From contig NZ_FVZF01000011.1 in NCBI RefSeq assembly GCF_900168265.1, forward strand, positions 27,026 to 91,025: a DNA stretch of 64,000 nucleotides, read 5' to 3'. The notes beneath the pieces were generated by a model that ran no database searches, was not told the DNA's origin, and saw only the letters and a list, made by a program, of their open reading frames with translations. Positions 36,864-44,823 of the stretch are shown here, in pieces (position 1 is the first letter of the stretch; each line of letters starts with the position of its first letter). The position numbers were made by a program, and so were the translations under genes. Source of the stretch: Salegentibacter salarius. Lineage in GTDB: Bacteria; Bacteroidota; Bacteroidia; Flavobacteriales; Flavobacteriaceae.

Positions 36864-37526
36864 ATGGGTGGATTTCTAAATTCAACCATAGCAAGAAAAT
36901 TTGCTATGGCCTTATCGGGACTATTTCTGGTCTTATTTTTAGCTCAGCATTTCAGCATCAATTTTATTTCAGTATTAAGTAAAGACGTCTTTAATGAGGT
37001 TTCTCATTTTATGGGAACCAACTTTTTTGTACAGGCTTTATTGCAACCGATTTTAATTTTTGGAGTGATTTTTCACTTTGTAATGGGTTTTATACTGGAA
37101 GCGAAAAACCGCGGGGCAAGAGACATAAAGTATGTGAAGTTTGCTGGAAATGAAAATTCAAGCTGGGTTTCAAGAAATATGATTTATTCCGGACTTGTAG
37201 TCTTAGCTTTTTTAGGGCTTCACTTTTACGATTTCTGGTTTCCGGAAATGATTCATAAATATATTGAATCGCATCCCGAAGACGCTGCTCGTTATTATGA
37301 TGAGTTAGTGGCGAAATTCCAAAGCCCGGTTAGAACAATATTATACGTGGTTTCATTTGTATTTTTGGCCCTTCACCTTTATCACGGCTTTTCTTCTTCT
37401 TTCCAATCTGTTGGATGGAGAAATAAGTACGCAAAAGGACTTAGAGGATTTACCAAAGCTTATGCGATCATCATACCGCTAGGATTTATTTTTATAGCCC
37501 TTTTTCACTATATTAATAACCTTTAA
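36864..37526 (+). CDS. sdhC: Succinate dehydrogenase cytochrome b subunit
   Basis: 220 residues from the ATG giving MGGFLNSTIARKFAMALSG. Five membrane helices and His residues in helix positions (LAQHFSIN, IFHFVMGF, LHFYDFW, LHLYHGF) match the diheme cytochrome b of type-B succinate:quinone reductases. It anchors SdhAB and passes electrons to menaquinone. sdhA begins 12 nt after its stop. The promoter described just upstream supports this start over earlier in-frame codons. Confidence 0.95.
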   Translation: MGGFLNSTIARKFAMALSGLFLVLFLAQHFSINFISVLSKDVFNEVSHFMGTNFFVQALLQPILIFGVIFHFVMGFILEAKNRGARDIKYVKFAGNENSSWVSRNMIYSGLVVLAFLGLHFYDFWFPEMIHKYIESHPEDAARYYDELVAKFQSPVRTILYVVSFVFLALHLYHGFSSSFQSVGWRNKYAKGLRGFTKAYAIIIPLGFIFIALFHYINNL

Positions 37527-37538
37527 TACGTAAGATTT

Positions 37539-39542
37539 ATGTCAGTTTTAGATTCAAAAATACCTAAAGGGCCTCTAGCAGAAAAGTGGACCAATCATAA
37601 AAATGATATTAACCTGGTAAACCCGGCCAATAAGCGTAATATCGATGTTATCGTTATTGGGACAGGTCTTGCGGGAGGAGCTGCAGCTGCAACTCTTGCC
37701 GAATTAGGTTATAATGTAAAAACATTTTGTTACCAGGATTCTCCAAGACGTGCTCACTCTATCGCCGCCCAGGGAGGTATTAACGCCTCTAAGAATTACC
37801 AGGGTGATGGCGATTCAGATTACCGCTTGTTTTACGATACTGTAAAAGGTGGGGATTACCGTTCTCGTGAAGGGAATGTTTATCGTCTTGCTGAGGTTTC
37901 CGGAAATATTATAGATCAATGTGTGGCACAGGGAGTTCCTTTTGCCCGTGAATATGGTGGTTATTTAGATAACCGCTCTTTTGGTGGGGTGCTTGTTTCC
38001 CGTACTTTCTATGCGAAAGGACAAACCGGACAACAGTTATTGCTGGGAGCATATTCAGCAATGAACCGCCAGATTAACCGTGGAAAGATCAAGCCTTACA
38101 ACCGTCACGAAATGATGGATTTGGTATTGGTAGACGGTAAAGCTCGTGGAATTATCGCCAGAAATATGATTACCGGTGAGATTGAACGTCACTCGGCTCA
38201 CGCCGTGGTATTGGCTTCGGGTGGTTATGGTAATGTTTTCTTCCTTTCTACAAACGCAATGGGGAGTAACGTGATGGCAGCCTGGAGAGCTCACCGTAGA
38301 GGAGCTTATTTCGCTAACCCTTGCTATACACAAATTCACCCAACCTGTATTCCGGTTACCGGAGATCACCAGTCTAAATTGACTTTGATGTCTGAATCTC
38401 TTAGGAATGATGGACGAATCTGGGTGCCTAAGAAGGAAGAAGATGCAAAGGCAATAAGAGAAGGTAAGAAAAAACCAACTGAACTTTCAGAAGAAGAAAG
38501 AGATTATTATTTAGAGCGTCGTTATCCTGCTTTTGGTAACCTTGTGCCTCGAGATGTGGCTTCAAGGGCGGCTAAAGAACGTTGCGATGCCGGTTATGGA
38601 GTAAATAAAACAGGACAGGCAGTTTATCTTGATTTCTCTAGTGCTATTGAGCGTTACGGAAAAGAAAAAGCTTTTACCTCTGGAAATAAAAATGCTTCAA
38701 AAGAAGAAATAACAAAATTAGGGAAAGAAGTTGTGGCTTCTAAATACGGAAACCTCTTCGATATGTATAACAAGATCGTAGACCAGAATCCGTATGAAAC
38801 CCCAATGATGATATATCCTGCGGTTCACTATACAATGGGTGGACTTTGGGTGGACTATAACCTGCAAACTACCATTCCTGGTTGTTATGCTGCCGGAGAA
38901 GCAAACTTCTCAGATCACGGAGCTAACAGGCTTGGGGCTTCTGCTTTAATGCAAGGATTGGCAGATGGTTATTTTGTACTCCCATACACTATTGGAGATT
39001 ATTTATCAAAAGACATTCGTACCGGAGCAATTCCTACAGATTTACCAGAATTTGAAGAAACTGAGAAAGCCGTGAAAGAGCGAATCGACAAGTTGATGAA
39101 TGCTGGCGGAAAGAAATCTGTTGATTCCTATCACAAGGAATTAGGACTGATTATGTGGAACAAATGCGGGATGGCACGTAATGCAGAAGGATTAAAAGAG
39201 GCGATTGAAGAAATTGCAGCTTTAAGAGAAGATTTCTGGAAAAATGTAAAAGTTCCCGGAAGTGCAACTTCTAAGAACGCCGAGCTTGAAAAAGCAGGTC
39301 GTGTAGCAGATTTCCTTGAACTGGGAGAGTTATTCGCTAAAGACGCACTACATAGAGAAGAATCTTGTGGAGGGCACTTTAGAGAAGAATACCAAACCGA
39401 GGAAGGTGAAGCTTTAAGAGACGATGAGAACTTTAAGTATGTTGCTGCCTGGGAATATAAAGGGAAACCTGCAGATGCCGTTCTTCACAAAGAAGACCTG
39501 GTATTTGAAAATATAGAATTGAAAACAAGAAGTTATAAATAG
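37539..39542 (+). CDS. sdhA: Succinate dehydrogenase/fumarate reductase flavoprotein subunit
   Basis: 667 residues, the length of the type-B form. The FAD-binding Rossmann motif is [19 protein letters not shown], and the FAD-attachment His lies in [17 protein letters not shown]. Active-site region [15 protein letters not shown] and the C-terminal [15 protein letters not shown] are typical. It oxidises succinate to fumarate in the TCA cycle. It belongs to the sdhCAB operon, with sdhB 67 nt downstream. Confidence 0.97.
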   Translation: MSVLDSKIPKGPLAEKWTNHKNDINLVNPANKRNIDVIVIGTGLAGGAAAATLAELGYNVKTFCYQDSPRRAHSIAAQGGINASKNYQGDGDSDYRLFYDTVKGGDYRSREGNVYRLAEVSGNIIDQCVAQGVPFAREYGGYLDNRSFGGVLVSRTFYAKGQTGQQLLLGAYSAMNRQINRGKIKPYNRHEMMDLVLVDGKARGIIARNMITGEIERHSAHAVVLASGGYGNVFFLSTNAMGSNVMAAWRAHRRGAYFANPCYTQIHPTCIPVTGDHQSKLTLMSESLRNDGRIWVPKKEEDAKAIREGKKKPTELSEEERDYYLERRYPAFGNLVPRDVASRAAKERCDAGYGVNKTGQAVYLDFSSAIERYGKEKAFTSGNKNASKEEITKLGKEVVASKYGNLFDMYNKIVDQNPYETPMMIYPAVHYTMGGLWVDYNLQTTIPGCYAAGEANFSDHGANRLGASALMQGLADGYFVLPYTIGDYLSKDIRTGAIPTDLPEFEETEKAVKERIDKLMNAGGKKSVDSYHKELGLIMWNKCGMARNAEGLKEAIEEIAALREDFWKNVKVPGSATSKNAELEKAGRVADFLELGELFAKDALHREESCGGHFREEYQTEEGEALRDDENFKYVAAWEYKGKPADAVLHKEDLVFENIELKTRSYK

Positions 39543-39554
39543 AATTGAGATTTA

Positions 39555-39600
39555 AGTATTGAGTATAAAAGCTCAATACTAAATACTCACTACTCAATAC
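39555..39600. repeat. Short AGTATTGAG inverted/direct repeats between sdhA and sdhB
   Basis: AGTATTGAG (39555-39563), CTCAATACT (39572-39580) and CTCAATAC (39593-39600), with a partial TACTCAC between. The first two can form a 9-bp hairpin in the sdhA-sdhB spacer. Confidence 0.5.
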
Positions 39601-39609
39601 TTTTAAGAT

Positions 39610-40356
39610 ATGAAGCTTAACTTAAAAATATGGCGTCAGGAAAATGCCACTGCTAAAGGAAAAATGGTAGATTATCCTGTAGATGGGATAGATGGAGATA
39701 TGTCTTTTCTTGAAATGCTGGATATACTTAACGAGCAGTTGGTAGAAAAAGGAGAAGATACTATTCAGTTTGATCACGATTGTCGTGAGGGAATTTGTGG
39801 TTCTTGTTCTTTGCAAATTAACGGAGAGCCACACGGGCCAGATAAGTTAATCGCAACCTGCCAGTTGCATATGCGTTCTTTTAAAGATGGCGATACCATT
39901 TATATCGAGCCATTTAGAGCAAAAGCTTTTCCGGTTATAAAAGACCTTATTGTAGACCGTACTGCTTTTGACAGGATTCAACAAGCCTGGGGATATGTTT
40001 CGGTAAATACTTCGGGGAACACTGTAGATGCGAATACTATTCCAATAGAAAAAGAGAAAGCCGACGAATCTTTTAACGCGGCAACCTGCATAGGTTGTGG
40101 AGCTTGTGTAGCAGCTTGTAAGAATGCGAGTGCTATGTTGTTTACATCAGCAAAAGTTTCTCAGTATGCTTTACTTCCGCAAGGTCGTGTAGAAGCTACC
40201 GAGCGTGTTCAGGCAATGGTTAGACAAATGGACGAAGAAGGATTTGGGAACTGTAGTAATACGGGAGCTTGCGAAATAGAATGTCCTAAAGGAATTTCCT
40301 TAGAGAATATCGCGCGTATGAACCGTGAATATCTTGCGGCTAGCGTAAAAGGATAA
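39610..40356 (+). CDS. sdhB: Succinate dehydrogenase/fumarate reductase iron-sulfur subunit
   Basis: 248 residues. The N-terminal 2Fe-2S ferredoxin domain carries CREGICGSC plus a later Cys in IATCQLHM. The C-terminal domain carries two cluster motifs: [15 protein letters not shown] and [16 protein letters not shown]. It transfers electrons from FAD to the membrane heme subunit. The operon ends here with a strong terminator. Confidence 0.97.
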   Translation: MKLNLKIWRQENATAKGKMVDYPVDGIDGDMSFLEMLDILNEQLVEKGEDTIQFDHDCREGICGSCSLQINGEPHGPDKLIATCQLHMRSFKDGDTIYIEPFRAKAFPVIKDLIVDRTAFDRIQQAWGYVSVNTSGNTVDANTIPIEKEKADESFNAATCIGCGACVAACKNASAMLFTSAKVSQYALLPQGRVEATERVQAMVRQMDEEGFGNCSNTGACEIECPKGISLENIARMNREYLAASVKG

Positions 40357-40380
40357 AACTTCCTTAAATACAAATAAATC

Positions 40381-40413
40381 AATCCCAAATTCTTTTTGAA
40401 TTTGGGATTTTTT
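40381..40413 (+). terminator. Terminator of the sdhCAB operon
   Basis: A perfect 12-bp stem, AATCCCAAATTC (40381-40392) with GAATTTGGGATT (40398-40409), 5-nt T loop, followed by a T run to 40413. Confidence 0.88.
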
Positions 40414-40536
40414 ATGCAACTTAATCAACTACCTCGAAGAAAAGTGCAGGAGGTATTTTACGAGAATAAATTCATCCAAATACGATGTCGCACATCATTT
40501 AATAAAACCCATTTAATAGGATTTAAAAATAACATA

Positions 40537-41691
40537 ATGCCAGATTTTCAAAACCTTCCTTCAAAACTTCCAGCCGGGAAAACCAGTATATTTTCAGTGA
40601 TGAGCGGGCTCGCAAGAAAGCATAAAGCGATAGATCTCTCTCAGGGTTTTCCGAATTTCGAAACCAATAATCATTTAAAAGAGCTGGTTTGTAAAGCGAT
40701 GAAAGATGGCTACAACCAGTATCCGCCAATGAATGGTATTCCTGAATTGAGGGAGCAAATAGTTAGCAAAATTGAAAATCTCTACGGGAAGAAATACGAT
40801 GAAGCTTCTGAAATTATCTTCACCGCCGGAGCTACTCAGGCCTTGTATTGTGCTATAAGCGCATTTGTTCATCCAGGTGATGAAGTAATTGTTTTTAAAC
40901 CGGCTTACGATTCTTACGAACCAGACATTAAACTGGCTGGCGGGAAACCTGTTTTAATTGAATTAAAAGGAAAAGATTTTAAAATCGACTGGCAGGAAGT
41001 TGAAGCAAAAATCACTTCCAAAACCAGGATGGTCGTAATTAACACACCGCATAATCCTACGGGGACTATTATATCTAAAAACGATATGCAGCGGCTGGAA
41101 AGGTTGTTAAAAAATACCAATATTATACTTTTGAGTGATGAGGTATACGAGCATCTTATTTATGATGAGGAAGAACACCAAAGTGCCTCAAAGTTCCCTG
41201 GTTTAGCTGAAAGAGCCATTGTTTGCGCTTCCTTCGGAAAAACTTTTCATAACACGGGTTGGAAAATGGGCTATTGCGTGGCGCCTGAAGATTTAATGAA
41301 GGAGATCATCAAGTTTCACCAGGCTACGGTTTTTTGTGTGAATCACCCCATGCAGCGGGCTTTTGCTGAATATTTAAAAAATCCGGATCATTATTTGAGC
41401 CTGGGAAATTTTTATCAGCAAAAACGAGATAAATTCCTTGAGCTTATGCAAGGCTCTAAATTTAAAGGAACTCCCTCAAAAGGCACCTATTTCCAGGTAA
41501 TGGACTATTCAGAAATTACCGATGAACACGATGTAGATTTTGCGAAAAGATTAATTACTGAATACGGACTGGCCACAATTCCTGTTTCTGTATTTCATAA
41601 AGATGGAAAAGATCACAAACAGTTGCGTTTCTGTTTTGCCAAAACCGATGAAACCCTGGAAAAGGCAGCTGAGATTTTACATAAATTATAG
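40537..41691 (+). CDS. Class I/II PLP aminotransferase (methionine aminotransferase-like)
   Basis: 384 residues from the ATG giving MPDFQNLPSKLPAGKTSIF; the longer frame would start before the sdh terminator hairpin. Class I fold features are AIDLSQGFPNFET, FTAGATQALY, VINTPHNPTGT, LSDEVYEHLIYD, and the PLP Lys in CASFGKTFHNTGWKMGY. The sequence resembles YbdL-type methionine or kynurenine/glutamine transaminases. The exact substrate is uncertain. An upstream tryptophan dioxygenase lies 40 kb away, so no local pathway supports a kynurenine role. A REP-like element follows. Confidence 0.85.
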   Translation: MPDFQNLPSKLPAGKTSIFSVMSGLARKHKAIDLSQGFPNFETNNHLKELVCKAMKDGYNQYPPMNGIPELREQIVSKIENLYGKKYDEASEIIFTAGATQALYCAISAFVHPGDEVIVFKPAYDSYEPDIKLAGGKPVLIELKGKDFKIDWQEVEAKITSKTRMVVINTPHNPTGTIISKNDMQRLERLLKNTNIILLSDEVYEHLIYDEEEHQSASKFPGLAERAIVCASFGKTFHNTGWKMGYCVAPEDLMKEIIKFHQATVFCVNHPMQRAFAEYLKNPDHYLSLGNFYQQKRDKFLELMQGSKFKGTPSKGTYFQVMDYSEITDEHDVDFAKRLITEYGLATIPVSVFHKDGKDHKQLRFCFAKTDETLEKAAEILHKL

Positions 41692-41695
41692 CATC

Positions 41696-41713
41696 GAGGT
41701 TGTCTGAAAAGTC
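41696..41713. repeat. IS-end-like sequence next to a REP-like copy
   Basis: GAGGTTGTCTGAAAAGTC matches 14 of the first 16 bases of the left-end-like GAGGCCGTCTGAAAAG at 63684. A weaker version, GAGACTGCGCGAAAAG, precedes the REP-like copy at 57926. Confidence 0.4.
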
Positions 41714-41719
41714 TAGTTT

Positions 41720-41799
41720 CGTCAAGCTGAACTCGTTTCAGCTTCTAACATGTTTTGAATTATCAACATCTTAGATCCTGAAATAAATTCAGGATGACG
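41720..41799. repeat. REP-like palindromic element, copy 2
   Basis: CGTCAAGCTGAACTCGTTTC opens it and the palindrome ATCCTGAAATAAATTCAGGA plus TGACG closes it. The two hairpins are AAGCTGAA/TTTCAGCTT and ATCCTGAA/TTCAGGAT. It lies after the aminotransferase stop. Confidence 0.75.
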
Positions 41800-41833
41800 A
41801 TTTTATTTTTTTCTAACCCACTCAAATAAACCA

Positions 41834-42469
41834 ATGACCATAAACCTCCAAAACCAAACCTTCGAACTTCACCCCAGCGGTGCCGCTTTTTGGAAAGAAG
41901 AGGAAATCCTCTTAATAAGCGATGTGCATTTAGGGAAGATCTCACATTTCAGAAAATTTGGAAGTGCAGTGCCTCATAAAGCGATAAATGCAAATTTTTT
42001 AAGGCTGAGTGAAGTAGTAGGAAAGTTTCAGCCTAAAATCGTCTGTTTTCTAGGCGATCTTTTTCATAGCGATCTTAATAGTGAGTGGAAATTATTCGAA
42101 AACTGGCTCAGTTTTGTAGAAGCTGAAGTAGTCCTAATAGCAGGAAATCACGATATTATTTCTCCCATAAAATATGAAGAGCTGGGCGTTAAAATTCATT
42201 CAGAATGGCAGCTTAAAGGTTTTTTACTTACCCATCATCCGGAAATCAGAGCAGATTTCTTTAACCTTTGCGGTCATATTCACCCGGGCTACCGATTAAA
42301 TGGAAAAGGAAAACAAAGCCTTAAATTGCCTTGTTTTTTCCGAAGAAAAGATCAGTTGATTTTTCCTGCTCTTGGAGAATTTACCGGGAATTTTATGATG
42401 AAGCTAAATGAAGGGGAAAAAGCATACGCGATTACCCAAAATGAAGTAATTTTAATAGAAAACAGCTAA
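41834..42469 (+). CDS. pdeM: Ligase-associated DNA-damage-response endonuclease PdeM
   Basis: 211 residues, one metallophosphoesterase domain. Metal ligands are ISDVHLGK (DxH), FLGDLFHSD (GD), IAGNHDI (GNHD), LTHHPEI and CGHIHPGYR (GHxH). This spacing and FRRKDQLIFPALGEFTG match PdeM, a family usually clustered with an ATP-dependent ligase, an exonuclease and an Lhr helicase. Here those genes are not adjacent. The gene is followed after 2 nt by the TspO-like gene. Confidence 0.88.
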   Translation: MTINLQNQTFELHPSGAAFWKEEEILLISDVHLGKISHFRKFGSAVPHKAINANFLRLSEVVGKFQPKIVCFLGDLFHSDLNSEWKLFENWLSFVEAEVVLIAGNHDIISPIKYEELGVKIHSEWQLKGFLLTHHPEIRADFFNLCGHIHPGYRLNGKGKQSLKLPCFFRRKDQLIFPALGEFTGNFMMKLNEGEKAYAITQNEVILIENS

Positions 42470-42471
42470 AA

Positions 42472-43263
42472 ATGGAAAAACGTCTTGCGGTACTCAATTT
42501 TATGTCGGTAATTTTAATTATTGCGGTTAGTTATATCTCCCAAACAGGAATAATTAATGGGAATACTATGGGTAGCCTTAGTGCCGAGTATTATAATCTT
42601 TTTACTCCTGCAGGTTATGCTTTTGCCATTTGGGGAATAATTTTTCTTTCGCTTTTGGTTTTTTCCGGCTATCAACTTTTCCAGGTATTTTCAGCGAAAA
42701 ATGATTTGGAGTTTTTAAGGCAATCCGGTTACTGGTTTTTAACAGCTAATCTGGCCAATGCTACCTGGGTAATTTTTTGGCTGTATGAGTTTACGGGAGT
42801 TTCAGTATTGCTCATGTTTTTAATTCTTTTCTCTCTTATAAAAATTATTCTGAATACTAATATGGAACGCTGGGACGCCCCATTAAAAATACTAGCATTT
42901 AGCTGGTGGCCTATTTGCCTTTATTCAGGATGGATCGCCGTTGCCAGTATCGCGAATGTTTCGGCTTATCTTTCTAAAATAGATTGGACAGTACCGTTTT
43001 TTGGAGAAGAAATTTGGACAGTTATCATTATTGCAGTGGCTGTTTTTCTAAATATCGCTATAATCTGGCGCAGAAATATGCGGGAATTTGCCGCAGTTGG
43101 AGTTTGGGCGTTAATAGCTATTTATTTTAGACATTTTGGCGAAATCCCACTTATCGCTTATTCTGCTTTAATAGGTGCGGTTGCTATTTTTTCAAATATT
43201 ATTTATCACGGCTGGATGAATAAAGAAACTAACCCGATGTATAAATTAATTAATCGCGATTAA
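42472..43263 (+). CDS. TspO/tryptophan-rich sensory-like membrane protein
   Basis: 263 residues with about seven predicted membrane helices, rich in Trp (FAIWGIIFL, ATWVIFWLYE, SWWPICLYSGW). The pattern resembles the TspO/MBR-related proteins of Bacteroidota annotated as tryptophan-rich sensory protein. The family binds porphyrins or cholesterol-like ligands; ligand here is unknown. It begins 2 nt after pdeM stops, so they are coupled. A GC-rich repeat follows its stop. Confidence 0.75.
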   Translation: MEKRLAVLNFMSVILIIAVSYISQTGIINGNTMGSLSAEYYNLFTPAGYAFAIWGIIFLSLLVFSGYQLFQVFSAKNDLEFLRQSGYWFLTANLANATWVIFWLYEFTGVSVLLMFLILFSLIKIILNTNMERWDAPLKILAFSWWPICLYSGWIAVASIANVSAYLSKIDWTVPFFGEEIWTVIIIAVAVFLNIAIIWRRNMREFAAVGVWALIAIYFRHFGEIPLIAYSALIGAVAIFSNIIYHGWMNKETNPMYKLINRD

Positions 43264-43293
43264 CTCCCCTCCTTTGGAGGGGCGGGAGGAGGC
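43264..43293. repeat. GC-rich dispersed repeat, copy 2
   Basis: CTCCCCTCCTTTGGAGGGGC plus GGGAGGAGG lies between the convergent TspO-like and oxidoreductase genes. It can form a strong hairpin and may terminate both, though T runs are absent. Confidence 0.5.
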
Positions 43294-43296
43294 TGT

Positions 43297-44655
43297 TTAA
43301 ACCATTCCTTTAATATCGCTTGCCCAGCTAGGATAAGTAAAGATCATCTTTTTTAAGGTCTCACAATCTAATTTTCCACACATCGCCATCACAAACATAT
43401 TGATGATTTCTGAAGCTTCCGGGCCAACCAAATGAGCCCCAATCACGAGTCCGGTTTTCTTATCCACTAAGGTCTTATAAGCATAAATTTTCTCATTGAT
43501 GTGTTTGGCATTAAACCATTCAGGCACTAATTTGTGTTCCAGTTCAAAATCGTATCCCTGTTCCTTAGCTTCCTTTTCTGAAAGTCCTACGGAAGCCAGT
43601 TTGGGCAGGGTAAATACTACTGTAGGTTGCGGCGGATAATCTGCTTTTTTAGGCTCTTTACTATTTAAAAGATTTGCCGAAACGACCTTTGATTCTTGTG
43701 AAGAAAGCGGGGTTAAGGGCAGGCCTTCACTATCTGAAACATCCCCGCAGGCATAAATGTTTTTATTCGTGGTATTTTGCAAAAATTCATTTACTGTAAT
43801 TCCCTTTTTTGAAAAAGCAACGTTTCCTTTTTCCAGATCAAGATCTTCTATAGATGGAACTCGGCCTGCAGTATTAAAAACCATTTCAGCTTTAGCTGAA
43901 ACCTCTTTTCCATTCTGATTCGCTTTTACTCTAAAGTTTTTTTGCAGCTTTTCAATTTCTTTGACTTCGGCATTAAAGATAAATTCAATACCTAAATCGT
44001 CTTCAGAAACCTGCTGGATGTAGTTCACCATATCTTCATCAAAATTGGAAAGCGGTCCTGGCATAAAATCCATCATGGTTACTTTTACCCCAAATCGGGC
44101 TGCAATATGCGCGAATTCCATCCCAATATATCCTGCGCCGATAAAAATCATTGTTTCGGGTAGCTCTTTTAAATCGAGAAAATCTTCACTAAATAAAGCG
44201 TGTTCTTCGCTGGAAATTCTCAATGGCATAGGTTTATTACCTGTAGCGATCACGATCTTATCTGCGGTTACCGTTTTTCCTTCCACCGAAAGCGTATTTT
44301 CATCTAGAAATTTAGGGGATTGATGATACATTTTGATTTCCAGGGCAGCCAGATCTTTTTCGGTGGCGGCGGGAATAGCGTCTACAAATGTTTCTTTAAA
44401 AGTCATTAGATCACTCCAATTTACTTCCGGCATTTTGGTAATCCCCTTGCTCTGCATTTTAGTGGCACGATCTATAATTTCGGTAAAACCAACTAAAACT
44501 TTTTTAGGATCACAGCCGCGATTTGGGCAGGTGCCACCATACTCCCGGTTATCGGCAATTGCTACTTTCCATCCTGCCTTGGCGCAGTCTTTGGCAACAC
44601 CTTTTCCGGCAGTCCCGGTTCCTATTACAAATACGTCAAAATGCTTAAATCCCAT
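43297..44655 (-). CDS. Class I pyridine-nucleotide disulfide oxidoreductase homologue
   Basis: 452 residues from the ATG giving MGFKHFDVFVIGTGTAG. FAD-binding GTGTAGKGVA, redox pair in GGTCPNRGCDPKKVL (CxxxxC), NAD(P)-binding FIGAGYIGMEFAHIAARFGV, and YACGDVSDSEGLPLTPL are clear. In dihydrolipoamide dehydrogenase and glutathione reductase a C-terminal HPxxxE motif supplies the catalytic base; here the place reads FTYPSWASDI, without that His and Glu. The enzyme therefore probably belongs to a divergent reductase group. Substrate unknown. Confidence 0.8.
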   Translation of the reverse strand: MGFKHFDVFVIGTGTAGKGVAKDCAKAGWKVAIADNREYGGTCPNRGCDPKKVLVGFTEIIDRATKMQSKGITKMPEVNWSDLMTFKETFVDAIPAATEKDLAALEIKMYHQSPKFLDENTLSVEGKTVTADKIVIATGNKPMPLRISSEEHALFSEDFLDLKELPETMIFIGAGYIGMEFAHIAARFGVKVTMMDFMPGPLSNFDEDMVNYIQQVSEDDLGIEFIFNAEVKEIEKLQKNFRVKANQNGKEVSAKAEMVFNTAGRVPSIEDLDLEKGNVAFSKKGITVNEFLQNTTNKNIYACGDVSDSEGLPLTPLSSQESKVVSANLLNSKEPKKADYPPQPTVVFTLPKLASVGLSEKEAKEQGYDFELEHKLVPEWFNAKHINEKIYAYKTLVDKKTGLVIGAHLVGPEASEIINMFVMAMCGKLDCETLKKMIFTYPSWASDIKGMV

Positions 44656-44787
44656 AACTTTAGTTTCTTGAGGGAAATTAACCAAGTTTGTGCGCTTTTG
44701 CTGTTATGAAAATGGTAAAAATTGGATAGAAGGGAATTCTTTAGGACGAAGACATAAATCAACTAACGTTAAAAAAATGTTGAGAGG

Positions 44788-44818
44788 TTGCGGGACAAAG
44801 TTTCTGCAATTATCTTTG
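44788..44818 (+). promoter_or_regulatory. Promoter of mfd, giving a near-leaderless transcript
   Basis: TTG (44788-44790), a 20-nt spacer, and TATCTTTG (44811-44818) match the Bacteroidota consensus. The mfd ATG starts 5 nt after the -7 element, so transcription would begin at or next to the start codon. Confidence 0.65.
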
Positions 44819-44823
44819 CGCCA

